NCBI RefSeq assembly: GCF_900177415.1
Contig: NZ_FXAF01000008.1
Span: 62,001 to 126,000, forward strand
Source of the DNA: Xaviernesmea oryzae
GTDB lineage: Bacteria > Pseudomonadota > Alphaproteobacteria > Rhizobiales > Rhizobiaceae
Direction: 5' to 3'
Length of the DNA stretch: 64,000 nucleotides
Part shown: one piece after another, positions 1-9,105 of the stretch
Layout of the letters: the number at the start of each line of letters is the position of its first letter
Numbering within the stretch: position 1 is the stretch's first letter
Made by a program: the position numbers and the translations under genes
Notes under the pieces: generated by a model
Databases searched by the model: none
What the model saw: only the letters and a program-made list of their open reading frames with translations
What the model was told of the DNA's origin: nothing

Positions 1-851
1 AGCAGAAACAATACGCATTGCCGCTCTACACGAACAATGTCGCGCTTCTCGTGAACGACAGGATGCTCGCGGATGCGGGCATCCAGAAAGCGCCGGCGAC
101 ATGGCAGGAATTCCATGATGCTGCGGTGGCGATGACCAACAAGGAAAAGCAGACCTACGGCGTGAGCCTCGGCGGCAATCGCATGGGGGCTTTCCAGCTC
201 TACAGCTTCATCTGGCAGAACGGCGGAGACATCATCGATGCGGAAGGCAAATCGCATGTCGCCGATCCGGCCTCGGTCGAAGCGGTCGACTTCCTGGCGA
301 AGCTCTATACGGAATCGAAGGCGATGCCGGATTCCGTGCTGACCGCCGGCAACTGGGACGAGGTGCACGCGCCGTTCGTCCAGGAACGCGCCGGCATGGT
401 GGTTACCGGCGACTGGGCGCTCGCCGCCGTCGCCAAGGCCAATCCCGACCTGAAGTTCTCGGTGCACCCGCTTCCCGCCGGTAAGCAGGCTGCAACCGTC
501 ATCGGGGGTTTCGATCTGGCGATCAAGGCGAATACCTCCGTGCCGGAAGCGAGTTTCGAACTGGTCAAATGGCTCTCGGGTGAGCGCAGCATCGCCCTCA
601 TGCGCAAATACAACCGCCTTTCCGCCCTGAAGAAGGCGGCAACGCCGGAGGCCATCGCAGCACTGCCGCCCAACATGCAGCCTTTCATGCAGCAGGCGGC
701 CGCGGGGCGCGCGCGGCCGGTGGTCGCCGCCTGGACCCAGATGCATACCGATGTCTTCGCCAATGTCTGGGATTCCGTCATCCGCGGAAAGCCCGCCAAA
801 GAAGCCATGACCGAGGCGGATGCGGCCATCAAGAACCTGCTGGAGAAGTGA
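1..851 (+). CDS. Sugar ABC transporter substrate-binding protein (3' part)
   Basis: The reading frame is open from base 3 and the true start lies left of the window, so only the last 282 residues are seen. They match the C-terminal two thirds of family 1 (MalE/UgpB-like) extracellular solute-binding proteins: the lobe crossing 'PLYTNNVALLVN', a 'PATWQEF' segment, and a 'GDWAL' ligand-pocket stretch. The protein would capture a carbohydrate in the periplasm and deliver it to the two permeases encoded directly downstream. The stop codon is separated by 1 base from the ATG of the first permease. The substrate cannot be read from sequence. The mandelate-racemase-type enzyme at the end of the operon suggests a sugar acid or its precursor, but that is inference. 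Confidence 0.9.
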   Translation, partial: QKQYALPLYTNNVALLVNDRMLADAGIQKAPATWQEFHDAAVAMTNKEKQTYGVSLGGNRMGAFQLYSFIWQNGGDIIDAEGKSHVADPASVEAVDFLAKLYTESKAMPDSVLTAGNWDEVHAPFVQERAGMVVTGDWALAAVAKANPDLKFSVHPLPAGKQAATVIGGFDLAIKANTSVPEASFELVKWLSGERSIALMRKYNRLSALKKAATPEAIAALPPNMQPFMQQAAAGRARPVVAAWTQMHTDVFANVWDSVIRGKPAKEAMTEADAAIKNLLEK

Positions 852-852
852 G

Positions 853-1797
853 ATGAGCGCGCGCACCGCCCGTCCGTCCGGATTGAAACCAACCTGGTCT
901 TCGATATTCGAAACCGGGCTCGGTGCGCGCGCCTATCCCTATCTCATGGTCCTGCCGGCCGTGGTCATCGTGCTCGGCGTCGTGGTGTACCCCGTCCTTT
1001 CGGGCATCATGACCGCCTTTTACGATGTGACGTTGCGCAGCCTGAACAGTGGCGACATGGATTTCGTCGGCCTGCGCAATTTCGAGCGCGTCTTTGCCGA
1101 TCCCAATTTCGTGCGGGCTCTGCAGAATACCGTCGTCTGGGTGGTTCTCAACGTCGTCGCCCAGCTCGGCCTCGGCCTCGCGCTGGCGCTTCTCCTGCAC
1201 CGGGCCATGCCCGGGATCGGCTTCTTCCGCTCCGGCATCCTGGTGCCCTGGGTCGTGCCGAGCGTCGTGGCCGTACTGACCTGGCGATGGATGTATGATC
1301 CGAGCGTCGGCATCGTCAACGAGCTACTCGTGAAGCTCGGCGTCATCGACGCCTACCATCCCTGGCTCGGCGACACGGCGACGTCGCTTTATGCCGTCAC
1401 CGTCGAAAGCATCTGGAAGGGCACGCCCTTCGTCATGCTGCTGCTGTTGGCAGCCTTGCAGCTCGTGCCGAAGTCCATCCTCGAAGCAGCGTCGATGGAC
1501 GGCGCGTCGGGGTGGAAGAAGCTCTGGTACGTCATCCTGCCGCAGATCCGCGTCTCCTTTGCGATCGCCGCCGTGCTGACCTTCATTCTGACCGTGAACA
1601 ATTTCAACGCCATCTGGCTGATGACCGAAGGCGGGCCGCTCAATTCCTCGGAGATCCTGTTCACGCTCGCCTACAAATACGGTTTCAAGCGCTTCGATCT
1701 CGGATTGGCTTCTGCGGTCGCGACGATGCTTTTCGTCGGCCTCGTCGTCGCCACGACGGTCTATCTGAAACTCATCCAGGCCCGGGAGGAGGATTGA
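853..1797 (+). CDS. Sugar ABC transporter permease, MalF/UgpA type
   Basis: A 314-residue integral membrane protein of the binding-protein-dependent transport family. It has about six hydrophobic segments and the cytoplasmic EAA loop ('EAASMDGASGWKKLW', about residue 215) that docks on the ATPase. The ATG at 853 is chosen because it follows the stop of the binding-protein gene by one base; an in-frame start 33 bases upstream would lie inside that gene. With the next gene it forms the inner-membrane channel of a CUT1 carbohydrate importer. No ATPase gene lies in the visible part of this operon. Confidence 0.93.
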   Translation: MSARTARPSGLKPTWSSIFETGLGARAYPYLMVLPAVVIVLGVVVYPVLSGIMTAFYDVTLRSLNSGDMDFVGLRNFERVFADPNFVRALQNTVVWVVLNVVAQLGLGLALALLLHRAMPGIGFFRSGILVPWVVPSVVAVLTWRWMYDPSVGIVNELLVKLGVIDAYHPWLGDTATSLYAVTVESIWKGTPFVMLLLLAALQLVPKSILEAASMDGASGWKKLWYVILPQIRVSFAIAAVLTFILTVNNFNAIWLMTEGGPLNSSEILFTLAYKYGFKRFDLGLASAVATMLFVGLVVATTVYLKLIQAREED

Positions 1798-1799
1798 TC

Positions 1800-2693
1800 T
1801 TGACCGCCGCCATATTTTCCCACGATAGCCGAAGTTCCGCAGCGATCGGCGCCGCCGCGCACAACCGCTCCAAGGCGCTGCGCAAGATCCTCACCTATGC
1901 CGCGCTCTGGATCGCATTCGTCTGGGCGGTCTTTCCCTTCTATTGGATGATCGCCACCTCATTGCGGGCGAAGGACGAGATCTTCCAGCGCCCTCCGAGC
2001 CTCGTTCCGCACACGGTGACGATCCAGAACTACATCGACCTGCTCGTCGGAGCGCAATTCTGGCGCTTTGCGATGAACAGCCTGCTCCTGACCGCAAGCG
2101 TCACGCTTGTCAGCGTGCTCATTTCGGTGACGGCCGGCTATGCCATGGCGCGGCACCGCTTCAAGGGCTCGGTCGTGCTGCCGCTGTTCATGCTCTACGG
2201 GCAGATGTTTCCGCCGGTGCTGCTTCTCATCCCCTTCTATGCGCAGCTTCGCCTGCTCGGCTGGCTGGACAGCCTGTGGGGACTGATCCCGGTCTATCTC
2301 AGCTACATGCTGCCGCTTTGCGTCTGGCTGATGCGTGGCTTCTTCTCCCAGGTGCCGCATTCCCTCGAAGACGCGGCGCGCATGGATGGCTGCACGCGCT
2401 GGCAGGCGTTCTGGAAGGTCATACTGCCGATGGCGAAGCCGGGGATCGTCGCCGTCGCGACCTGGGTGATGATCCACAGCTGGAACGAGTTTCTCTATGC
2501 CAGCACCTTCATCCTCAGTGAAAAGAACCGCACGCTTCCGCTCGGCCTCAGCGGATTGATCGGCCAGTACACGACCGACTGGGGCGTGCTGATGGCTGGC
2601 GGCGTGATCACGGCGCTCCCCATCCTGCTCGTCTTCTTTTTCCTCCAGAAACATCTGGTTTCCGGAGTGGGCGGCGGCGCCGTGAAGGGATGA
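1800..2693 (+). CDS. Sugar ABC transporter permease, MalG/UgpE type
   Basis: A 297-residue second permease with an N-terminal membrane segment ending in 'FPFYWMIATSLRAKDE' and the EAA loop 'EDAARMDGCTRWQAFW', typical of MalG/UgpE partners. The start is taken as TTG at 1800, 7 bases after a strong GGAGGAGG ribosome-binding site (1785-1792) that overlaps the end of the upstream permease. The frame is also open far into the upstream gene, so longer starts are possible but have no ribosome-binding site. It pairs with the upstream permease. The stop is 36 bases before the enolase-superfamily gene. Confidence 0.92.
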   Translation: MTAAIFSHDSRSSAAIGAAAHNRSKALRKILTYAALWIAFVWAVFPFYWMIATSLRAKDEIFQRPPSLVPHTVTIQNYIDLLVGAQFWRFAMNSLLLTASVTLVSVLISVTAGYAMARHRFKGSVVLPLFMLYGQMFPPVLLLIPFYAQLRLLGWLDSLWGLIPVYLSYMLPLCVWLMRGFFSQVPHSLEDAARMDGCTRWQAFWKVILPMAKPGIVAVATWVMIHSWNEFLYASTFILSEKNRTLPLGLSGLIGQYTTDWGVLMAGGVITALPILLVFFFLQKHLVSGVGGGAVKG

Positions 2694-2729
2694 GGCGCTC
2701 GTGAGGCGAAAAAAGATAGGAACGAGACC

Positions 2730-3860
2730 ATGACGACGATAAAGCGTGTCCAGGCTTTTGCGCTTTCCTGCCCGACACCCGGCGGAGCGGTGTTCGCCGT
2801 GGGACGTTCGGCAAAACGCGACATGGTGCTCGTCCGCATCGAAACCGAAGACGGCATCGTCGGCTACGGCGAAGCGCATCATGCACAAACGCCAAGCACG
2901 ATCGCCGCCTTCATCAATGACGCGCTCGGCCCCTCCCTCGCCGGCATGGACGCGCACGAGACCGAGGCGATCTGGGACAGGACCTATAGGCGCTTCATCG
3001 CCACTCACGGGCCGGGTGCTGCGGCGGTGATCGGGCTCAGCGGCGTCGATCTGGCGCTTTGGGACATCAAGGGCAAGGATCTTGGCCAGCCCGTCTTCCG
3101 GTTGCTGGGCGGCGCACGGCGACCGATCCGCGCCTATGCCGGGGGCATCAGCCTCGGCTTCCAGCCGGTCGATGAACTGAAGCGCGAGATCGAGCAGTTC
3201 ATCGGGCGGGGCTACGACTTCATGAAGCTGCGGGTCGGCGACACGATGGAAAAGGACCTGGAACGCGTCGGCGCGATCCGGGCCGCCTTCGGGCCCGAGA
3301 TCACGCTCGCTGCCGATGCCGGAACCCGCTACAGGACGTCCGATATCGCCCGTATCGCGGAACTCTGCGAGGCCGGACAGCTGGCCTGGCTGGAGGAACC
3401 CTTCACCCCCGACAATCTGCCCGGATACCGCCGCCTGCGCGACATCACGTCGACACCGCTCGCCGCCGGCGAGAACCACTTCACCCGCCATGAACTGCGG
3501 GCATTGATCTCGGAACAGATCGTCCAGTTCGTTCAGGCCGATTGCTGCAAGACCGGAGGCATCACCGAGATCCTCAAGATCGCATCATTGGCGGACGCGT
3601 GGCACCTGCAATTCGCGCCGCATACGAGCGCTTCCGTTCTGAGTACGGCCGCCTCCCTGCATGTTCTTTCCGTCGCACCCAACGCATTCATCTATGAGGC
3701 GGACGTTTCGGCGATCAACGCCTTCCGCGACGAACTCGGCAAGCCGTTCGAGATTGTGGACGGCGTCATTCTGGCACCGGAGAGCCCCGGCCTCGGTGTT
3801 GCAATCGATGAGAGCCTGATCACCCGATATCCTTTCATTCCCGGTGCGTCCTATCAGTAG
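2730..3860 (+). CDS. Mandelate racemase/muconate lactonizing enzyme family protein
   Basis: A 376-residue member of the enolase superfamily: an N-terminal capping domain (about 1-125) and a (beta/alpha)7-beta barrel. Visible catalytic residues fit the mandelate-racemase subgroup: K166 in 'KLR' at the end of the second barrel strand, metal ligands D196, E222/E223 and E248, and a His-Asp pair (H298 in 'PHTS' with D271). These enzymes abstract a proton alpha to a carboxylate, usually in dehydration, cycloisomerisation or epimerisation of sugar acids; the exact substrate is not readable. It is last in the operon behind the importer genes, so it probably acts on the imported compound or a product of it. 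The ATG at 2730 follows 'AGGAACGAG'. Confidence 0.9.
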   Translation: MTTIKRVQAFALSCPTPGGAVFAVGRSAKRDMVLVRIETEDGIVGYGEAHHAQTPSTIAAFINDALGPSLAGMDAHETEAIWDRTYRRFIATHGPGAAAVIGLSGVDLALWDIKGKDLGQPVFRLLGGARRPIRAYAGGISLGFQPVDELKREIEQFIGRGYDFMKLRVGDTMEKDLERVGAIRAAFGPEITLAADAGTRYRTSDIARIAELCEAGQLAWLEEPFTPDNLPGYRRLRDITSTPLAAGENHFTRHELRALISEQIVQFVQADCCKTGGITEILKIASLADAWHLQFAPHTSASVLSTAASLHVLSVAPNAFIYEADVSAINAFRDELGKPFEIVDGVILAPESPGLGVAIDESLITRYPFIPGASYQ

Positions 3861-3981
3861 CAGCGGCTGCCGCGACCGACCGAAGCTCCGCCGTGACGTC
3901 GCTCGCCAAAGGACGAAAAGCCTCAGCTGCCTTTAACCGCTCGGCCGAGATCACTCCTCCCGGTGAAGGCTACCGAAGCGT

Positions 3982-5055
3982 TCAAGCCAGGCGTACCTGC
4001 GTTTCCTTGTCGAAGAGATGCAAGTGGGATGGATCGAAGTGGAGCGGAAGCGTCTCTCCCGGGCGGATCGTTACGCGGCTGTTCAGTACGATGACCAGTT
4101 CCGGCTGCGTCGCGGTCGTGACATAGGTCGCGGCGCCGGTGCTTTCGACGCTTCCGACAGGCAAACGAAGTGCGGCATCGGCTTCGCCGGAAAGCTGGAG
4201 GTGCTCCGGGCGTATTCCCACAGTCAGCGCCCGGCCGGCAGCGACGGGTTTCGGCGACTGCAGCGTCTGCGGCGGGTCGAGATCGAGGACCAGCGACTGT
4301 CCGTCCGCTCCAGCCCTGGCAGGCACGAAATTCATGGCCGGCGAACCGATGAACCCCGCGACGAACTGGTTTGCCGGGCGGTCGTAGAGTTCGAGCGGAG
4401 CGCCCTGCTGCTCGATGACGCCCTGACGCATGACGACGACATGGTCGGCCATGGTCATCGCCTCGATCTGGTCGTGGGTGACATAGACGGATGTAGCACC
4501 CAGCCGGTCGTGCAGGGCACGGATCTCCTTGCGCATGTGGACGCGCAGCGCCGCATCGAGATTGGAGAGCGGCTCGTCGAACAGGAAGGCCTTCGGATTG
4601 CGGATGATCGCGCGGCTCATCGCCACGCGCTGGCGCTGGCCGCCCGAGAGTTCGCGCGGATAGCGCCCGAGGAGGTTCGAAAGGCCCGTTGTGGCCGCCA
4701 CCTCCTCCGCCTTGCGCCTGGCTTCGGCCTTGCCGACACCGCGCATCCGCAGACTGTAGGTGAGGTTCTCTTCAACGGTCATATGCGGATAGAGCGCATA
4801 TGACTGGAAAACCATGGCGAGATCCCGCTTGCGGGGCGGAACGCCGTTCATCCTGGCACCGGCAATCACCAGATCGCCGGCGGAGATGGTTTCCAGTCCC
4901 GCCAGCGAACGCAACAGCGTGGACTTACCGCAACCGGAAGGGCCGACGAGCGCGACGAAGGAACCCTTGCGGATCTTCAGGTTGATGTCCCGAAGCGCAT
5001 GGTAGGCGCCGTAATATTTGTTCACCCCCGCAAGTTCGATCTGATGCGTGGTCAT
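3982..5055 (-). CDS. Sugar ABC transporter ATP-binding protein, MalK/UgpC type
   Basis: A 357-residue CUT1-family ATPase. Visible motifs are Walker A 'GPSGCGKST' (about residue 38), Q-loop 'FQSYALYPH', signature 'LSGGQRQRV', Walker B 'AFLFDEPLSNLD', the H-loop 'VTHDQ', and a C-terminal regulatory domain of the TOBE type from about residue 235. The start ATG overlaps the stop of the upstream permease by 4 bases (ATGA). It is the last gene of the leftward operon and the only sugar-type ATPase in this part of the window, so it could energise both this importer and the convergent one to its left, which shows no ATPase of its own. MalK-type ATPases are known to be shared between CUT1 systems; sharing here is inference. 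Confidence 0.95.
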   Translation of the reverse strand: MTTHQIELAGVNKYYGAYHALRDINLKIRKGSFVALVGPSGCGKSTLLRSLAGLETISAGDLVIAGARMNGVPPRKRDLAMVFQSYALYPHMTVEENLTYSLRMRGVGKAEARRKAEEVAATTGLSNLLGRYPRELSGGQRQRVAMSRAIIRNPKAFLFDEPLSNLDAALRVHMRKEIRALHDRLGATSVYVTHDQIEAMTMADHVVVMRQGVIEQQGAPLELYDRPANQFVAGFIGSPAMNFVPARAGADGQSLVLDLDPPQTLQSPKPVAAGRALTVGIRPEHLQLSGEADAALRLPVGSVESTGAATYVTTATQPELVIVLNSRVTIRPGETLPLHFDPSHLHLFDKETQVRLA

Positions 5056-5879
5056 TTGAGGGCTCCCGACGTCAGGCCGGAGACGATCCGGCGTTGCAAG
5101 AGAACGAAGATGGCGAGGATCGGCGTCACATACATCGCGGCATAGGCCATGATATTGTTCCACTCGTTGGTATTCGGCCCCATGAACGAATTCAGTCCCA
5201 CGCTCGCCGGCTGGTATTCGATCGCCTGGATCATCGATTTCGAATAGACGAACTCTCCGAAGGCCTGCATGAAGATCAAGATGGCGCTGACGAGAATGCC
5301 GTTGCGGGCAAGCGGCAGCACGATGTGGAAGAAAGCGCCGAAGCGGGAATTGCCGTCGACCAGCGCGGCCTCTTCCAGCTCCATCGGCACGCTCATGAAG
5401 GTGGCCCTCACCAACACCACGAAAAAGGGCATGCTTTTCGCAGCGATTGAGAGGATTACGGCAAAGCGCGGGTAATCCAGCAATCCGAGCTGCGAAAAGC
5501 CGACAAAGATGGGCGTGATCATCAGCGAGGCCGGCAGCACCTGCAGCATGAGGATCAGGAACAGGCCGATATCCACCCAAACGTTGCGATAGCGCGCCAG
5601 CACATAGGCGCAGCCCGTGCCGAGGACGACGATGAGCGAGACGGCACCGGAGGCGATCACAAGGGAATTCCACAGATAGCGGCCGACATTGCGGCTTTCC
5701 CAGACGAAGCCGTAAATACCCCATTGCGGATCAGAGGGCCAAAAGGACGGCGGCGAAGCAAACATCGCAGACCCGGTCTTGATGGCCGTCACATACATCC
5801 AGTAGAGCGGGAAGAGATAGATCGCCGCGAGCAGAACCGCGACCAGCAGCATGACCTTGTCGCGCAGGGCAAAGCTCAT
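5052..5879 (-). CDS. Sugar ABC transporter permease, MalG type
   Basis: A 275-residue permease with an N-terminal 'YLFPLYWMYVTAIK' segment typical of MalG/UgpE partners, about six membrane spans and the EAA loop 'EEAALVDGNSRFGAFF'. It overlaps both neighbours by 4 bases (ATGA at each junction), so translation is likely coupled. It works with the upstream permease as the channel of the leftward importer. Confidence 0.94.
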   Translation of the reverse strand: MSFALRDKVMLLVAVLLAAIYLFPLYWMYVTAIKTGSAMFASPPSFWPSDPQWGIYGFVWESRNVGRYLWNSLVIASGAVSLIVVLGTGCAYVLARYRNVWVDIGLFLILMLQVLPASLMITPIFVGFSQLGLLDYPRFAVILSIAAKSMPFFVVLVRATFMSVPMELEEAALVDGNSRFGAFFHIVLPLARNGILVSAILIFMQAFGEFVYSKSMIQAIEYQPASVGLNSFMGPNTNEWNNIMAYAAMYVTPILAIFVLLQRRIVSGLTSGALK

Positions 5880-6778
5880 CCGCGCACCTCATGCCGTGTC
5901 GAGCGGACATAGACGACGGACGCGATCATCACGAAGACGATCATGATGACGGAGATCGTCGCCCCTTGCGCGAAGTCATACTGTCTGAAGGACATATCCC
6001 AGGCCCAGTATTGCGCGACGTTGGACGAATTGTTGGGACCGCCGGCGGTGATCGCGGCGAACAGGTCGAACTGCTGCAGCGTGAAGATCAAGCCGAGTGC
6101 GATGATCGCACCGATCGTGGAACGCATCATCGGCAGGGTGATGGTGAAGAATCTCTGGACGACATTGGCGCCGTCGAGTTCGGCGGCCTCGTAAAGGTCC
6201 TGGGAGATGGCCGAGAGGCCGACCGAAAGCAGGATCATGTTGAAGGAAATGCCGAGCCAGATATTGGCGATCACCACCGCCCATAGCGAGAAATCCGGAT
6301 CGGAGCGCCAGAAGATATTGCCGGAGACGAGACCCACCTCCCGCAGGATGTAATTCAGCACACCGAAGTCGCCGGAAAGGATCCAGTTCCAGATGGCGCC
6401 GACGACCAGTCCCGGCATGACCCAAGACACGAGAAACAGTCCGCGCAGCCAGGACGAGCCGGGAAAGCCGGTCCAGAAGAAGAGCGCCAACGCAAAGCCG
6501 ATGGTGAACTGCCCCGCAATCGAGGCGATCACGAACACTGCCGTATTCCTCAGAATCGGCCAGGTCTCGGGCAGCGAAAACAGGGTGATGTAGTTCTTGA
6601 AGCCCACGAACGGCCGCGCGAACGTCCCGAGGCTGAACATGTCCACTTCCTGAAAGCTCATCACGATATTGTAGATGAGCGGCAGGCCTGCCATCGCGAA
6701 CAGGAAGGCGAGCGGCACGGAGACGAGGCCGATATCGAAGCCGCGCCCGTCGCTGACGGAAAGGAGCAATTTTCTCAT
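5876..6778 (-). CDS. Sugar ABC transporter permease, MalF type
   Basis: A 300-residue permease carrying the EAA loop 'YEAAELDGANVVQRFF'. The start is taken at the ATG at 6778 ('MRKLLLS'), which has GGAGG four bases upstream; an ATG 57 bases further upstream (6835) lacks such a site and would add a low-complexity leader. It follows the binding-protein gene after a 113-base gap that contains a stem-loop, a usual arrangement that lets the binding protein be made in excess over the channel. Confidence 0.92.
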   Translation of the reverse strand: MRKLLLSVSDGRGFDIGLVSVPLAFLFAMAGLPLIYNIVMSFQEVDMFSLGTFARPFVGFKNYITLFSLPETWPILRNTAVFVIASIAGQFTIGFALALFFWTGFPGSSWLRGLFLVSWVMPGLVVGAIWNWILSGDFGVLNYILREVGLVSGNIFWRSDPDFSLWAVVIANIWLGISFNMILLSVGLSAISQDLYEAAELDGANVVQRFFTITLPMMRSTIGAIIALGLIFTLQQFDLFAAITAGGPNNSSNVAQYWAWDMSFRQYDFAQGATISVIMIVFVMIASVVYVRSTRHEVRG

Positions 6779-6859
6779 GACGCCTCCGGATCGGGCACCG
6801 CCTTCCGGTCCGGAGCCGCGCGGCAAAGCCGTCACGACCCCGGCCGGGAGGAGAGGTTG

Positions 6860-6885
6860 GGAGCCGGCCGTCGGAAACCGGCTCC
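6860..6885 (-). terminator. Intra-operon stem-loop after the binding-protein gene
   Basis: GGAGCCGG and CCGGCTCC form a perfect 8-bp stem with a 10-base loop, starting 7 bases after the stop of the binding-protein gene. There is no U run, so it is more likely an mRNA-stabilising or attenuating structure than a full terminator. Confidence 0.5.
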
Positions 6886-6891
6886 GATGGC

Positions 6892-8124
6892 TCAGCCGAG
6901 CACGGCCTTGATTTTCTGATCAGCCTGATCGAGCGCTTCCTGCGTGCTCATCTGCCCCGTCAGCGCCGCCTGGATGGCGTCCTGGATCGCCTTGGAGATC
7001 TTCGGCCAGGCCGGGTGCGGGCCTCGCGGCTGCGCATATTTCAACTGCTCCTGGAAGACCTTCAACGCGGCATCCTTCAGCGGCTGACCGCTCGACGGAA
7101 TGGCAAGGTCGGAGCGGGCCGGAAGCTGACCGAAGTCCTTGAACATCCGGTTGTCCTGCGAGACGAAATATTCGAGCACCTTGAAGGCTTCCTTCGGGTG
7201 TTCGGTATTGGCAAAGATCGCCCAGTTGAAATCGCCCATGGCGGACGAGCGCTTGGCGCCCGGCTCGGGCAGCGGCAGGAGCGCCACGCCCCAGTCGAAC
7301 TTGGCTTCCTTCACCATGCGGTCGAGCTCCCAGGGGCCGGAAATCGCCATCGCCGCATTGCCAGAATTGAAGGTCCCGGTCGAATCCCACTGGCTGCGCG
7401 TCAGCGTATCGCGTGAGGCGAGCTTCTCGTCGATGATCGTCTTCCAGATTTCCAGCGCCTTGACGGCACCGGGCGCGTTGATCTTGTCATAGCCTCCGCC
7501 GGCCATCTGCGCCCAGGGCAGGAACTGGAAGGTTCCCTCCTCGTTCGCCTTGGCGGAGAAGGTGATGCCATAGACATTCTTCGCCGGATCGGTGAGTTTG
7601 CGGGCCGTATCGACCAGCTCGTCCCAGGTCTGCGGCGGCTTGTCGGGATCAAGCCCCTTCGCGCGAAACATATCCTTGTTGTAGTAGAGCGCGATCGTGT
7701 TGGTCGCCTTCGGGATGCCGAAATAGCGATCCTTCCACATCACCGACTTCAGTGGACCGGGGTAGTAATTCTCGGGCTTGACGACATCCGACTGCGCGAT
7801 CATGTCGGTCAGGTCGAGGAACGCGCCGCGCGACGAGAACAGCGCATGTTCGGGATTGTCGACGGCAATGATGTCCGGCGCCTGCCCTGTGGAATAGGCG
7901 CGCATTGCCTCGCTCACCACATCGTCGAATTGGATCTGGCGATATTCGACCGTGATGCCGTTCTTCAGGTTGTTGAAATCCTTGATGAGGTTCGGGGCCG
8001 GCTGAATGTCGCGATCGAGCGACCAGACGGTGATCTTGACATCCTCGGCGCGGGCCGAGGCATGGAACGTCGATACGCCGGCAACCGCGAGCGCGCCGAT
8101 CAAGGCCAATTTGCGAATATCCAT
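6892..8124 (-). CDS. Sugar ABC transporter substrate-binding protein
   Basis: A 410-residue family 1 extracellular solute-binding protein with a clear signal peptide (n-region 'MDIRK', hydrophobic core, cleavage near 'ASARAED'). The mature part shows the usual MalE-like architecture, including 'GIPKATNTIALYYNKDMF' in the hinge region. The start ATG at 8124 follows AAGGAGGAG. It is the third gene of the leftward operon and is separated from the permeases by a stem-loop. The substrate is unknown. Downstream import plus upstream MocA dehydrogenase and isomerase genes suggest a sugar, sugar alcohol or cyclitol. Confidence 0.95.
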   Translation of the reverse strand: MDIRKLALIGALAVAGVSTFHASARAEDVKITVWSLDRDIQPAPNLIKDFNNLKNGITVEYRQIQFDDVVSEAMRAYSTGQAPDIIAVDNPEHALFSSRGAFLDLTDMIAQSDVVKPENYYPGPLKSVMWKDRYFGIPKATNTIALYYNKDMFRAKGLDPDKPPQTWDELVDTARKLTDPAKNVYGITFSAKANEEGTFQFLPWAQMAGGGYDKINAPGAVKALEIWKTIIDEKLASRDTLTRSQWDSTGTFNSGNAAMAISGPWELDRMVKEAKFDWGVALLPLPEPGAKRSSAMGDFNWAIFANTEHPKEAFKVLEYFVSQDNRMFKDFGQLPARSDLAIPSSGQPLKDAALKVFQEQLKYAQPRGPHPAWPKISKAIQDAIQAALTGQMSTQEALDQADQKIKAVLG

Positions 8125-8191
8125 GCTCTCCTCCTTCAGGTTATGCTCCCGGCGGCGGTCTCCTCCGGACCGCTGCAAGCGAGCGGTTACG

Positions 8192-9094
8192 TCAGACGGG
8201 ATCGGTGACGAAATCGCCGCCCCGGCAGGACTTCAGATAGTTCAGCGCGTGAACCTGGCCGGTCATTTCGAGCTCGTCGCGATAGACGGGATCGTGCCAT
8301 CCCTCGATGTCGATCGAGCCCGACCAGCCCGCGAGGCGAAGTTCGGAAATGACGTCCGTCCAGTTCGTGTCGCCGAAGCCCGGCGTGCGCATGAAGACGA
8401 AGGGATGCTTGCCGAAAACCCCGTGCTCGCGGATGACGTCCCAGCGGATCGTCGCGTCCTTGCCGTGCACGTGAAAGATCTTCGATGCCCATTTGCGGAT
8501 CTGCGGCAGGGGCTCGATCAGATAGACCATCTGATGGCATGGCTCCCATTCAAGGCCGATATGGTCGTCCGGCGTCTCGTTGAAGATCAGTTCCCAGGCA
8601 TCCGGATTGTGGGCAATATTCCAGTCGCCGGTCTGCCAGTTGCCGTCCATGGCGCAGTTCTCGAAGGCGATCCTGACGCCTCTGTCGGCCGCCCGCCTGG
8701 CCAGCTCGCTCCAGATCTGCCGGTAGCGCGGCAGGCTCTCCGGGAGCGGACGCCCCCGCAGCCTTCCGGTAAAGCCGGCGACGCAGGTGGCACCGAAATG
8801 ATGGGCATTGTCGATGCAATCCTTCCAGCCCTGGAGCGTCTGGAGATCGATCTCGGTTTCTTCCAGCGGATTGCCGAACATGCCAATCGCCTGGATGGCG
8901 ATGTCGCGGTCGCCGATCGCCTCGCGGCAACGCTTGCCGAGCTCGGCCAGATCCTGGCCGTTGGTCGTCTGCCAGAAGAAAGGCTGGAAGCTTTCAAAAC
9001 CCATGCCGGCAATCTGGGCGATACGCTCGGCCGCGCCGCCCTTGGTGGCGCGGATCATGGTGCCGATGCGAATGGATTTGGCGGGGTTGCTCAT
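8192..9094 (-). CDS. Sugar phosphate isomerase/epimerase family protein (xylose-isomerase-like TIM barrel)
   Basis: A protein of about 300 residues from the AP-endonuclease-2/xylose-isomerase-like superfamily, which includes inosose dehydratases, hydroxypyruvate isomerases and keto-sugar epimerases. Candidate metal-site segments are 'GLEWEPCHQM', 'FHVHGKDA' and 'IDIEGWHDP', carrying the Glu and His residues expected at the ends of the barrel strands. The start may be ATG 9094 ('MSNPAKS', preceded by GAGGATC) or ATG 9109, which overlaps the upstream stop as ATGA; 9094 is preferred because it sits at the start of the conserved domain. Next to a MocA dehydrogenase, it likely takes the oxidised sugar one step further. 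Confidence 0.85.
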   Translation of the reverse strand: MSNPAKSIRIGTMIRATKGGAAERIAQIAGMGFESFQPFFWQTTNGQDLAELGKRCREAIGDRDIAIQAIGMFGNPLEETEIDLQTLQGWKDCIDNAHHFGATCVAGFTGRLRGRPLPESLPRYRQIWSELARRAADRGVRIAFENCAMDGNWQTGDWNIAHNPDAWELIFNETPDDHIGLEWEPCHQMVYLIEPLPQIRKWASKIFHVHGKDATIRWDVIREHGVFGKHPFVFMRTPGFGDTNWTDVISELRLAGWSGSIDIEGWHDPVYRDELEMTGQVHALNYLKSCRGGDFVTDPV

Positions 9095-9105
9095 ATGCTC
9101 GATCC

